Source: an uncultured bacterium (GTDB lineage Bacteria > Verrucomicrobiota > Lentisphaeria > Oligosphaerales > Oligosphaeraceae). From it: a stretch of DNA of 35,257 nucleotides. The stretch is from positions 1 to 35,257 of the forward strand of contig URJM01000016.1 in the NCBI GenBank assembly GCA_900548225.1, in the 5' to 3' direction. This document shows, one piece after another, positions 15,177-23,264 of the stretch. The notes beneath the pieces are model-generated. The model was not told the DNA's origin. It saw nothing but the letters and a program-made list of their open reading frames with translations, and ran no database searches. Each line of letters begins with the position of its first letter. The first letter of the stretch is position 1. Position numbers and translations under genes: made by a program.

Positions 15177-16979
15177 ATGGCAAACAGGACAGACAATCCA
15201 GCACCGGAAGAGCAAAGCTACACCTTCTCGCCAAACGACCCGGCGCCGGAAGACGCACGCGACGAAAACGAGGACGGCGCATATCCCGTCCAGGACAAGG
15301 ACGAGCATGACGAATTCTCCACCACAAAGGAGACTCCGCTCTTCAGCACCCTGATACCAAATCTCGGCTCAGGCCTTGTCACACTCTCAAAGGGAGGCGT
15401 CTCCGCGCCAGTCGTCAACCTGCCCCCGCCTAAACGGGCCACCGCAAAGGCGGAGAAGATCCGGATTCCACAGGATTCCCAGAAGAAAAACCAGCAGCCC
15501 GCAAGGGAACAGCAGGGTGCCGCAACGACGGCAATGACACCGCCGCCACCGAAGAAGAAGAACGGAAGAAAGGGGAAGTTCGTAAAGGACGAGGGCGCCG
15601 CGCCCCCCGAATACATCGGAGACTTCGAAGACGAACTGGTCGGGCCAGCGTACGTGGAGACGTCGCCCCAGAAAATGGCCGCAAGACCACGCCTCAACCG
15701 ACCACACCTGCTCGACACGGACACGGACATCCTGGTCCAGCTCTCCGAAGAACTCGGCATCGCACTGAAGGAATTCCCGACAGCGGGCGCCCTCGTGGAT
15801 GAGATCATCCAGGTGAACGCACAGCGGGACGCAAACGACCAGAGGCTCACAATCTACGGCGAAGGCGTCCTGGAAATCTCCAGGGACGGATACGGCTACC
15901 TGCGGTCCGCAGACCTGAACTACCAGGCCTCCCCCGAAGACATCTACCTCACCCCAGTCTATATCAAGAGGTACGGACTGCGAATGGGCGACTGCATCCT
16001 CGGAACAATCAGACGACCCAGCCCTAACGACGCCAGAAGCGCACTCCTCAAGGTCGTCGCAGTCAATGGACTGCCGCTATCGCAAAGGCACGGACTCCAC
16101 GCCTTCGAAACCCTCACCCCGTTCTATCCCACAAAAAGACTCCTCATGGAAAGGGGAAAGGATGAACTCACCATGAGGGTGACGGACCTGGTCACACCCA
16201 TCGGACGAGGACAAAGAGGACTCATTGTCGCACAACCACGCACGGGAAAGACAATCATCCTCCAAAAACTCGCAAACTCTATCCTCACAAACAACGACGA
16301 TGTCACGCTAATCGTCCTGCTCATTGACGAACGCCCCGAGGAGGTCACCGACATGAAACGGCTCGTGGACGCGGAAATCGTCGCCTCGACCTTTGACGAA
16401 CCGCCCGAAAACCATGCCGCACTCTGCGACATCGTCTCCGAAAGGGCAAAACGCCTGGTCGAAAACGGGAAGCATGTCATCATCCTCCTGGACTCCATCA
16501 CCAGGCTCGCACGGGCATACAACACCCTCGCCCCGAAGTCGGGCAGAATCCTCTCCGGAGGACTTGACGCGAATGCGCTCCACAAGCCAAAGAGGTTCTT
16601 CGGCTCCGCACGCAACATCGAAGGCGGAGGCTCCCTCACAATCCTGGCCACCGCCCTCATCGATACCGGCAGCAGGATGGACGAATTGATCTTCGAGGAG
16701 TTCAAGGGCACGGGAAACATGGAACTGCACCTCGACAGAATGCTGGCGGACCGCAGGATCTTCCCGGCAATCGACATCACAAAGTCCGGAACCAGAAGGG
16801 AGGAACTCCTCGTCGACCCAGGAGAACTCGACCTCATGTGGTCCCTCAGAAAGGGACTATGCTCCATCGGAGACCCCGCAAGCGCCATGGAAAGGCTCAT
16901 CTTCAATCTCCGCAAATACAACTCAAATGCGGAATTCCTCATGGCCATACACCAGAAAAGCGCAAAGTCGGATTCATAA
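15177..16979 (+). CDS. rho: Transcription termination factor Rho with long N-terminal extension
   Basis: 600 residues from ATG 15177; E. coli Rho has 419. Rho is a hexameric RNA-dependent ATPase that ends transcription. The first ~180 residues are low-complexity: acidic, then Pro/Lys-rich with PPPPKKKNGRKGKF, probably disordered and RNA-binding or self-assembling. The core begins near the LLDTDTDILVQL helix region. The cold-shock RNA-binding domain has GEGVLEISRDGYGYLRSADL. Walker A is AQPRTGKT (about residues 353-360), Walker B VTLIVLLIDERPEEV, and the Q/R-loop part contains DSITRLARAYNTL and LSGGLDANALHKPKRFFGSA. The catalytic parts look complete. Confidence 0.95.
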   Translation: MANRTDNPAPEEQSYTFSPNDPAPEDARDENEDGAYPVQDKDEHDEFSTTKETPLFSTLIPNLGSGLVTLSKGGVSAPVVNLPPPKRATAKAEKIRIPQDSQKKNQQPAREQQGAATTAMTPPPPKKKNGRKGKFVKDEGAAPPEYIGDFEDELVGPAYVETSPQKMAARPRLNRPHLLDTDTDILVQLSEELGIALKEFPTAGALVDEIIQVNAQRDANDQRLTIYGEGVLEISRDGYGYLRSADLNYQASPEDIYLTPVYIKRYGLRMGDCILGTIRRPSPNDARSALLKVVAVNGLPLSQRHGLHAFETLTPFYPTKRLLMERGKDELTMRVTDLVTPIGRGQRGLIVAQPRTGKTIILQKLANSILTNNDDVTLIVLLIDERPEEVTDMKRLVDAEIVASTFDEPPENHAALCDIVSERAKRLVENGKHVIILLDSITRLARAYNTLAPKSGRILSGGLDANALHKPKRFFGSARNIEGGGSLTILATALIDTGSRMDELIFEEFKGTGNMELHLDRMLADRRIFPAIDITKSGTRREELLVDPGELDLMWSLRKGLCSIGDPASAMERLIFNLRKYNSNAEFLMAIHQKSAKSDS

Positions 16980-17072
16980 GCAGGAAATGATTTCCAATGC
17001 CGCGTGTAAATTACGCGCCAGACCCCGTTCCCAAAACCAACAGCTCACCCATTAGACAAGGAGAAAACCAAT

Positions 17073-17423
17073 ATGGCAGGAGAAACCATCAAATGCCCAC
17101 ACTGCGAATGCAAGGTGAAGGTCTCTGACGTGGAGAAGGAGGACGGATTCTGCCCCGAATGCGGGCAGCTCGTCATGGCTTCCTCACTGCAAAACGACTT
17201 CGACAACGACCTCGACGAGGAAGAATTCGACGAAATGGACCCCGAATACGAAAACGACGAATCATGGGATGACGACGAGGAACAGCCGGATATCCTCGAC
17301 GAACTCAACGACGACTCGCTGCTCGACGACGAGGGAATGCCCAGGAAACGGCACCGCTCCAGCGGAGTCGGCTTCAGGCAGCCCAACTCCAACCCGTCCC
17401 CAAAGCGCGGAAGAAAGAAGTAA
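17073..17423 (+). CDS. Small zinc-ribbon protein with acidic middle
   Basis: 116 residues with AAGGAG before ATG 17073. The N-terminus has IKCPHCECKVKVSDV and GFCPECGQLV, a four-cysteine zinc ribbon of the CxxC...CxxC type. A run of about 50 residues is extremely rich in Asp and Glu (NDFDNDLDEEEFDEMD onward) and the tail is basic (MPRKRHRSS, KRGRKK). Small proteins of this layout are common and uncharacterised. The position between rho and parE and the charged ends suggest contact with nucleic acid or transcription/topology proteins; this is inference only. Confidence 0.7.
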   Translation: MAGETIKCPHCECKVKVSDVEKEDGFCPECGQLVMASSLQNDFDNDLDEEEFDEMDPEYENDESWDDDEEQPDILDELNDDSLLDDEGMPRKRHRSSGVGFRQPNSNPSPKRGRKK

Positions 17424-17446
17424 CACCCAGAACACCCCACCGCCCC

Positions 17447-19360
17447 GTGATCCCCGAAGACGAAGATAAACTCTTTTCAGGAAGCGCATCCGCCCCCGCA
17501 ACCACAGGCGGAGATGCAGCAGACTACGATGACGACGCCATTCGAAGCCTCGATAGCGTCGAACACCTGAGGCTGCGCCCTGGAATGTATATCGGAGCCC
17601 TCGGAAACGGAGACCACACCGAGGACGGCATCTATGTCCTCTTCAAGGAGGTCGTGGACAACTCCATCGACGAGTATATCATGGGGTTCGGGAGGCGGGT
17701 CATCGTCACTCTCGCCGACAAGACTGTCACCGTCCGCGACTTCGGGCGCGGCATCCCTCTCGAAAAGCTGAAGGACTGCGTCTCCAAGCCAAACACGGGA
17801 GGAAAATTCAATACCATCGAGAACGGGAAGGCGCAGGTCTTCTCCGCCTCGATTGGAATGAACGGAATCGGGCTCAAGGCCGTGAATTTCCTCTCCCAGG
17901 AGTTCACGGCGACAAGCTACCGCGACGGGCAGATGGCCCAGGTCCTCTTCCGCGAAGGAGTCTTCGTCGAAGAGACCAGGGGCGAGACTGCGGAGCCAAA
18001 CGGCACCCGCGTGGAGTTCAAACCCTCCACGCAGATTTTCGGGGAGTTCCACTTCGAACGCAAGTTCCTTGAGAGGCGGCTGCAGCACTACGCCTGGACC
18101 AACGCGGGACTCTCCCTCGAAATCGACGGGCAGAAGTTCTACTCCAGGCGCGGACTGCTGGACCTCCTCGAAAGCAAGATGGAGTCGGACGCGCTATACG
18201 AGGTCATACACTACCGCACGGATACCCTGGAGTTCGCCTTCTGCCACACAAACTCCGCAAACGAAAACTACTACTCTTTCGCAAATACACAGTTCACAAA
18301 CGACGGCGGAGTCCACCTCGCCGCATTCAAGGAGGGCATCGTCAAGGGTGTCAATGAACTTGCCCCGAAGGACAAGCAGTTCGAGGCGGAGGATATTCGC
18401 GCAGGAATCTTCGGTGCAATCGCCATCAAGATCAACAACCCGATCTTCGACGCCCAGACAAAGCACAAGCTCTGCAACCCGGAAATACGCGCCGGAATCG
18501 CAAACGAGGTCAAGGCGGCGGTCGTCCAATATCTCTTCAAACACCCGGACGTCAAAACCACAATCTTCGAGAAGCTGGCGAAGAACGAGGCGTTGCGGCG
18601 GCAAATCCAGAGCATCAGGAAGGGAGCAAAGGAGATGGCCGCAAAGTCATCCCTCAAAATCCAAAAGCTCCGGGACTGCCAATTCCACTTCAATGAAACC
18701 GAATCCCGCAGAAAACCCCACGAAAAGGAGCTCTGCCAAAACTCGATGATCTTCCTCACAGAGGGAAACTCCGCCGCGGGAAGCGTCGCAAAAACCCGAA
18801 ACGCACAGCACCAGGCTGTCTACGCACTCAAGGGAAAGGTCTTCAACTGCTGCAATGCAAGCCGGGACGTCCTCTATAAGCACGAGGAGCTCTACGGGGT
18901 CATGAGGGCGCTCGGAACCGAGGACAATATCGAAAACCTCAGGTACGCAAAGGTGGTCATCGCAACGGATGCAGACCCCGACGGATACCACATCAGAAAT
19001 CTACTCATCATCTTCTTCCTGAGGTTCTTCCCCCAGCTCCTCTCCGCAGAACACCTGTATATCCTGGATACGCCACTCTTCAGGGTCAGGGGAAAGTCAA
19101 AGAAACCCATCTACTGCTACTCCGAAGAGGAAAGGGACAAGGCCGTAAAGGAAATCGGAAGGGACGCCGAAATAACACGATTCAAAGGACTCGGAGAAAT
19201 CAACCCCGAGGAATTCGGACAGTTCATCAGGGGAGACAGCATCAGGCTGCAACTCGTAACCGTCGAAAACGCAAGACGACTCGATAATTTCGTGAATTTC
19301 CTCATGGGACCAAAAAATACCCCGGCCCGAAAGGAATTCATTCTGCAAAGATTGATGTAA
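17447..19360 (+). CDS. parE: DNA topoisomerase IV subunit B (ParE/GyrB type)
   Basis: 637 residues from GTG 17447. This is the ATPase and TOPRIM subunit of a type IIA topoisomerase. The GHKL ATPase site has RLRPGMYIGALG, EVVDNSIDE and the lid GMNGIGLKAVNFLS; the transducer has the DAQTKHKL lysine loop. The TOPRIM part has LTEGNSAAGSVAKTRN with the catalytic Glu and ATDADPDG with the metal-binding Asp residues. KGLGEINPEEFGQFI closes the domain. EGNSA replaces the common EGDSA. Length and the SAAGS/TKxRN form resemble Bacteroidota-type ParE more than GyrB. No parC/gyrA partner is within the window, so the exact subunit name rests on similarity. Confidence 0.85.
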   Translation: MIPEDEDKLFSGSASAPATTGGDAADYDDDAIRSLDSVEHLRLRPGMYIGALGNGDHTEDGIYVLFKEVVDNSIDEYIMGFGRRVIVTLADKTVTVRDFGRGIPLEKLKDCVSKPNTGGKFNTIENGKAQVFSASIGMNGIGLKAVNFLSQEFTATSYRDGQMAQVLFREGVFVEETRGETAEPNGTRVEFKPSTQIFGEFHFERKFLERRLQHYAWTNAGLSLEIDGQKFYSRRGLLDLLESKMESDALYEVIHYRTDTLEFAFCHTNSANENYYSFANTQFTNDGGVHLAAFKEGIVKGVNELAPKDKQFEAEDIRAGIFGAIAIKINNPIFDAQTKHKLCNPEIRAGIANEVKAAVVQYLFKHPDVKTTIFEKLAKNEALRRQIQSIRKGAKEMAAKSSLKIQKLRDCQFHFNETESRRKPHEKELCQNSMIFLTEGNSAAGSVAKTRNAQHQAVYALKGKVFNCCNASRDVLYKHEELYGVMRALGTEDNIENLRYAKVVIATDADPDGYHIRNLLIIFFLRFFPQLLSAEHLYILDTPLFRVRGKSKKPIYCYSEEERDKAVKEIGRDAEITRFKGLGEINPEEFGQFIRGDSIRLQLVTVENARRLDNFVNFLMGPKNTPARKEFILQRLM

Positions 19361-19381
19361 CTATCTGCAAACAAGGCAGTT

Positions 19382-20038
19382 ATGGAGGAATTTCCAGAAA
19401 ACTGGCGGCACGCTCTGAAGGAGACGCCCTTTCTCGACCCGCTGGACAGGGTCGAAGAGCTCCGGAAGGAGGGCAGGACTGTCTACCCCGGCGAAGGCGA
19501 GATATTCACCGCGCTCAGGCTTACGCCGCCATCCGCCGTCCGCGCCGTAATCCTGGGGCAGGATCCCTACCACGAGCCAAACCAGGCAATGGGGCTTGCA
19601 TTCGCAGTCCCGCCACAGACTCCACAGCCGCCAACGCTGCGCAACATCCTCAAGGAGTATCAAAGCGACCTCGGACTCGAACCTCCACAGAAGCCCGACC
19701 TCCGGAAGTGGGCCGCCAACGGGGTGCTGTTGCTGAACACTGTCCTGAGCGTGGAGGCAAGGAAGCCGCTCTCCCACAGAGCCCTGGGGTGGCAATGCCT
19801 CACAGACCAAATCTTCGCGGCATGCAACGCATTGCCGCAATCAATCGTATTCATCCTCTGGGGAAAGCCCGCCCAGGAAAAGACACGGCTCATCAATACG
19901 ACAAGGCATGTCGTCATCACATCGCCCCACCCTTCCCCACTCTCGGCATATAGGGGATTCTTCGGGTCAAAACCCTTCTCGAGGACAAATCAGGCCCTCG
20001 CCCTTAAGGGAGCCCTCCCAATCGACTGGAGTCTCTGA
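19382..20038 (+). CDS. ung: Uracil-DNA glycosylase, family 1
   Basis: 218 residues, normal for Ung. It removes uracil from DNA to start base excision repair. The water-activating motif VILGQDPYHEPNQAMGLAF carries catalytic Asp61 and His64; AVPPQTPQPPTLRNILKE is the Pro-rich loop; VLLLNTVLSV holds the uracil-recognition Asn; HPSPLSAYRGFFGSKPFS is the Leu-loop/His motif with catalytic His183. It starts 21 bases after parE with AAGG upstream and ends before a long hairpin. Confidence 0.96.
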   Translation: MEEFPENWRHALKETPFLDPLDRVEELRKEGRTVYPGEGEIFTALRLTPPSAVRAVILGQDPYHEPNQAMGLAFAVPPQTPQPPTLRNILKEYQSDLGLEPPQKPDLRKWAANGVLLLNTVLSVEARKPLSHRALGWQCLTDQIFAACNALPQSIVFILWGKPAQEKTRLINTTRHVVITSPHPSPLSAYRGFFGSKPFSRTNQALALKGALPIDWSL

Positions 20039-20103
20039 AAAACAGAAGCGGCACAAGGGGATCGGGAATCGCCCACAGCACATAGCGTATATCCACAAAT
20101 ATG

Positions 20104-20137
20104 AAAGGGGGCAGGCGAATAATCGCCTGCCCCCTTT
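20104..20137. terminator. Bidirectional terminator between ung and rubrerythrin
   Basis: A perfect 15-bp stem AAAGGGGGCAGGCGA / TCGCCTGCCCCCTTT with loop ATAA sits between two convergent genes, ung and the rubrerythrin. Each strand ends in a short T-run, so it probably ends both transcripts. Confidence 0.85.
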
Positions 20138-20160
20138 CGGCCTTCTGGTGTCCGCCTGGG

Positions 20161-20712
20161 TTACTTGAAGTAGCGATTCAGCAGGCCCTCGAAGCCTGCG
20201 CCGTGGCGTGCCTCGTCCTTCGCCATCTCATGGACGGTGTCGTGGATGGCGTCGTAGCCGAGTTCCTTCGCGCGTTTCGCCAGCTTCAGCTTGCCCTCGC
20301 AGGCACCCTGCTCCGCATCGGCGCGCATGGAGACGTTCTTCTTGGTGTCGGCGACCAGGACGTTGCCGAGAAGCTCCGCGAATTTCGCCGCATGCTCTGC
20401 CTCCTCGAAGGCATAGCGCTTGTAGGCCTCGGCAATCTCCGGATACCCCTCGCGCTCAGCCTGGCGCGACATCGCAAGATACATGCCGACCTCGGTGCAC
20501 TCGCCATTGAAGTTGTCGATGAGCCCCTGCTTGACCTCGGGATCGACATCATTGCCGACGCCGATGATGTGCTCGCAGGCCCACACCTTCTTGGCACCTG
20601 TGTCCTCCTGCAAAATGAACTTGCTGCCAGGAACACCACACTGCGGACACTTCACGGGGGGCTCGTCGCCTTCATGGACATACCCGCAGACGGGACAAAC
20701 GTAACGCTTCAT
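20161..20712 (-). CDS. Rubrerythrin / NADH peroxidase, rubredoxin domain first
   Basis: 183 residues. Start at 20712 (MKRYVC) lies 8 bases from AAGGAGG; ATG 20718 would leave only 2. The N-terminal rubredoxin-like domain has YVCPVCGYVHEG and VKCPQCGVPGSKF (Cys6, 9, 22, 25) for one iron. The ferritin-like di-iron domain follows with GECTEVGMYLAMSRQAEREG, AFEEAEHAAKFAELLG, AEQGACEGKL and DEARHGAGFEGLLNRYF supplying the Glu and His ligands. This reversed domain order is seen in rubrerythrins that reduce hydrogen peroxide in anaerobes (NADH peroxidase group). It is transcribed alone with a long structured leader, suggesting separate regulation. Confidence 0.93.
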   Translation of the reverse strand: MKRYVCPVCGYVHEGDEPPVKCPQCGVPGSKFILQEDTGAKKVWACEHIIGVGNDVDPEVKQGLIDNFNGECTEVGMYLAMSRQAEREGYPEIAEAYKRYAFEEAEHAAKFAELLGNVLVADTKKNVSMRADAEQGACEGKLKLAKRAKELGYDAIHDTVHEMAKDEARHGAGFEGLLNRYFK

Positions 20713-20745
20713 TTTCATTTCCTCCTTGTTTTTTTGTTGTTGACG

Positions 20746-20843
20746 GCACAGAACTCGCGACAATGAAAACCGCCGCCCGCCTGTGCAATGTGCCTTATGC
20801 CATTTCAGCAAGAATTCACGTTCAGCTGGCATTTTCTAGGCAC
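20746..20843 (-). promoter_or_regulatory. Structured 5' leader of the rubrerythrin gene
   Basis: On the minus strand, hairpin 1 (20790-20843) pairs GTGCCT with AGGCAC and, further in, ATGCCA with TGGCAT, with an asymmetric internal loop (AGAAA against A). It begins at the predicted transcription start. Hairpin 2 (20746-20786) pairs GCACAG with CTGTGC around a GC-rich interior. A-rich unpaired sequence and the AAGGAGG site follow. It could be a regulatory leader, an operator palindrome or a transcript stabiliser; no known riboswitch class is recognised. Confidence 0.45.
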
Positions 20844-20849
20844 AAAATA

Positions 20850-20877
20850 ACTTTAATATCTTTTTTTGACTTTTCAA
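20850..20877 (-). promoter_or_regulatory. Promoter of the rubrerythrin gene
   Basis: TTGAAA (20872-20877) and TAAAGT (20850-20855) are 16 bp apart on the minus strand, the same pattern as at tRNA-His and tRNA-Thr. The implied start near 20843 gives a leader of about 130 bases. Confidence 0.6.
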
Positions 20878-20889
20878 GCACTCCCCGTC

Positions 20890-20952
20890 AAAAAAACGAA
20901 AAAGCCCTGTTTCCCCATTATGGCAGGCATTTCCCGCCGCAGGGAACAGGGC
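20890..20952 (-). terminator. Terminator of the secreted repeat-protein gene
   Basis: Minus strand: GCCCTGTTCCC (20942-20952) pairs with GGGAAACAGGGC (20904-20915) with one bulge, followed by TTTTT, CG and seven T. It lies 43 bases after the stop codon. Confidence 0.85.
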
Positions 20953-20994
20953 ATTCACGACAAGGGGTTCGTTCCCCCTCTCTTCAAGGTTGTC

Positions 20995-22911
20995 CTACTT
21001 CTTCCACCCGGGAAGGTTGTCCTCGGGCTTGACTTGGAGGAAGTGTGTTCCGTTATAGAAGAAGAGTGCGTTTTTGTCCACGAGCCTCCAGCTGCCATCG
21101 GGCGGGTTTGCGTCCCCTTCCCGGCTGAGGCTTCGGAACGCGGGTTTTCCACTGGAAGGGAGGGTTCCATCCGGGAGGTAGACCCAGTATGAGTTCCCCG
21201 AGGCGAGGCTCTCGACCTTGTTGAAGGAGTTTTCCTCGGGGGAGTATCCGTATGGGTTGAGCCATGCCGCAAGGTCCTTCCCCATGCTGTAGGAGATTTC
21301 CCGTGTGATTGGAAGAAGATTCCAGCCCTGGGTAAAGTCAAGGTCCGTAATCCACTTCCCGTCATCATTGGAGTCGCTCTTTCTGAGCGCGATTGACACG
21401 GGAGCGCTATTCATCGGACAGACTCCACCGGAAACGATGCCGGTGACCTCCTCCGTGCGGACGGACACCGCCTCGATTGTCGTGTCGGAGAAGACATCGA
21501 TCGGGGTGGAGTAGGCCTGCGGGGCGGATGCACCCAGCCTGTAGAATGCACGGTGCCCTTCGGCGGCCGAAATCGAAAGGGAGGCCTTTGTGTCAAAGAG
21601 ACCGTTCCCGGAGGGATACCCCTCAAGCTCCGCCAGGACGCTGAACGTTGGGGCGGGATCCTGGACCACCTGGAAGGTCGCCGTTTCGCCGAGGATCCCC
21701 TCGTCGGAGGCGCGAACCTTCAGGATGCAGGGGCCTGTGACCTGGCAGATACCCTTCTCCGCGACCTTGGAGAGACTGGTCGGTTCGCTGCCGTCGACCG
21801 TGTAGTAGTACATGAGGCTCGACGCCGTGGTGGCTGCGCTCACAACCACGTCCATCGCCCCGTCAAAGGGCTCCTGGAGGCTGGCGGCGGCGACAGGGGC
21901 GGACGGGGCGTCACGAAGCGTATACGTGGCCGAAAGGTCGTCGCGAATCAACTTGCTCCCCTCGAAGACCGCGACGCGGACTGTCGTTGTCTCGTCAATC
22001 TGGATTCCCCTGACTGTCTCGGTGCCGTCCTCCCCAATCTCCACTGTCTCCTTGTAGACTGGAGATGACGCAGTTGGCGCACTGCCGTCAAGGGTATACC
22101 TGAAAGTGACGGCGGGATTGCCATCGCTGTCCATGTAGTCGGTCATGAGGAAGATTTCCGCCCCAAATCCGCCAAAGTCAGAACCCGGGGCGGGCGAAAA
22201 GCCGCAGAGAACCGCAGTCTCGTCGGGAGTCCAGACAAAGTTGTCGAGCCACGCCTGGTATTTGATGACATTCTCCTTCTTTTCATCGGCGTCGGGGCCG
22301 GTGTAGTCCTCCTTTGCGGGGGCAAGAAGCGCCACCGTGACCGTTCGGGCGTATTTTGTCGTGTCGAAGGAAAACTGCCCGTCGTTGAAGAAGTCGTTCT
22401 CAAGCAAGTCGTAGACATACTCCTGGGCATCCTTGTCGTAGTATCTGACGCCCCAGTATTCCCCCGACGCCTCGAAGAGGGTGTCGTCGATGTCGCTTGT
22501 GTAGAAGATGAGGACATCGTCGTCGCTTCCGTATGTGGCAGCCCTGTAGTTGAAGGAGAGGGTTCCCGCACCCGCGACCTGGAACGCGAATGTGGACCTG
22601 ACGCGTGCGGGGCGCAGACCGTTGACTGGGCTGCCGCTCCCGGTCATCTGGAGAAAGCTGGAGCCGGCGGCGGGAAGCACCTTGCCCGCCCCCGTCCCCT
22701 CGGCATTGCCGATGTTGCCGCCGTCGGTGTAGCTCTTGATCACGGCGGCGTTTGTGCACTTGGCAGTGAAGGTGACGCTGGACGGGGAGTCAAGCGCCTC
22801 GGCAAGCTTGTCGACGCCGATTGTGTCACCCGTCAAAAGGGGCGCAAAGGCGGCAAAACCCACGAAAACCAGGAGTGCCAGCGAAGAAGAGAGGTTCTTG
22901 AATATGTTCAT
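20995..22911 (-). CDS. Secreted protein with chitobiase C-terminal-type modules
   Basis: 638 residues from ATG 22911. The open frame continues upstream, but that part crosses a tRNA gene. Residues 1 to about 26 form a signal peptide (Lys start, hydrophobic core). A beta-rich N-terminal region around residues 80-200 (TFAFQVAGAGTLSFNYRAAT, then DDDVLIFYTSDIDDT) resembles a jelly-roll binding module. Two modules show the chitobiase/beta-hexosaminidase C-terminal motif: FRYTLDGSAPTASSPVY (about 270) and YYYTVDGSEPT (about 370); a weaker one is FYRLGASAPQAYSTP (about 458). The last ~110 residues hold QGWNLLPI and GNSYWVYLPDG, a C-terminal domain I do not have a firm name for. No catalytic domain is visible; surface or matrix binding is a guess. 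Confidence 0.75.
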   Translation of the reverse strand: MNIFKNLSSSLALLVFVGFAAFAPLLTGDTIGVDKLAEALDSPSSVTFTAKCTNAAVIKSYTDGGNIGNAEGTGAGKVLPAAGSSFLQMTGSGSPVNGLRPARVRSTFAFQVAGAGTLSFNYRAATYGSDDDVLIFYTSDIDDTLFEASGEYWGVRYYDKDAQEYVYDLLENDFFNDGQFSFDTTKYARTVTVALLAPAKEDYTGPDADEKKENVIKYQAWLDNFVWTPDETAVLCGFSPAPGSDFGGFGAEIFLMTDYMDSDGNPAVTFRYTLDGSAPTASSPVYKETVEIGEDGTETVRGIQIDETTTVRVAVFEGSKLIRDDLSATYTLRDAPSAPVAAASLQEPFDGAMDVVVSAATTASSLMYYYTVDGSEPTSLSKVAEKGICQVTGPCILKVRASDEGILGETATFQVVQDPAPTFSVLAELEGYPSGNGLFDTKASLSISAAEGHRAFYRLGASAPQAYSTPIDVFSDTTIEAVSVRTEEVTGIVSGGVCPMNSAPVSIALRKSDSNDDGKWITDLDFTQGWNLLPITREISYSMGKDLAAWLNPYGYSPEENSFNKVESLASGNSYWVYLPDGTLPSSGKPAFRSLSREGDANPPDGSWRLVDKNALFFYNGTHFLQVKPEDNLPGWKK

Positions 22912-23040
22912 TGACGTATCTGTGGTTGCAGCCGAAACCCCCTCGCGGAGGGGCGGCGGAAAGGATCGTTTCACAAAGCGCGGGAACCTTGGAAAATATA
23001 GCGGAACTCCCTCGGAAAATGTGGATGACGAAGGACAATA

Positions 23041-23088
23041 AAACAAGAAACTCCGACACCTTTCGCTGAATGCGAGGACATCGGAGTT
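23041..23088 (-). terminator. Terminator of tRNA-Thr
   Basis: Minus strand: AACTCCGA (23081-23088) pairs with TCGGAGTT (23049-23056), followed by TTCTTGTTTT. It begins five bases after the tRNA CCA end. Confidence 0.7.
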
Positions 23089-23093
23089 CCAAA

Positions 23094-23169
23094 TGGAGCC
23101 AGCGAAGGGACTTGAACCCTTGACCTGCGCATTACGAATGCGCTGCTCTACCAACTGAGCTATGCTGGC
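23094..23169 (-). tRNA. tRNA-Thr (CGT)
   Basis: 76 nt with encoded CCA. D arm GCTC..GAGC, anticodon stem GCGCA / TGCGC around loop TTCGTAA (anticodon CGT, reads ACG), T stem AAGGG / CCCTT with loop TTCAAGT. The acceptor pairs well except A7:C66. U73 is the discriminator. Confidence 0.95.
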
Positions 23170-23182
23170 GTATCGGACGCGT

Positions 23183-23210
23183 ACTTTAACCTGTCGAGGG
23201 GAATTTTCAA
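23183..23210 (-). promoter_or_regulatory. Promoter of tRNA-Thr
   Basis: TTGAAA (23205-23210) and TAAAGT (23183-23188) with a 16-bp spacer on the minus strand. The implied start is about 7 bases before the mature tRNA. Confidence 0.65.
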
Positions 23211-23264
23211 CCGGACAGCACCGGCAAATGACGCCACCGGAGAACCATGCAGAACACCGCGGAA

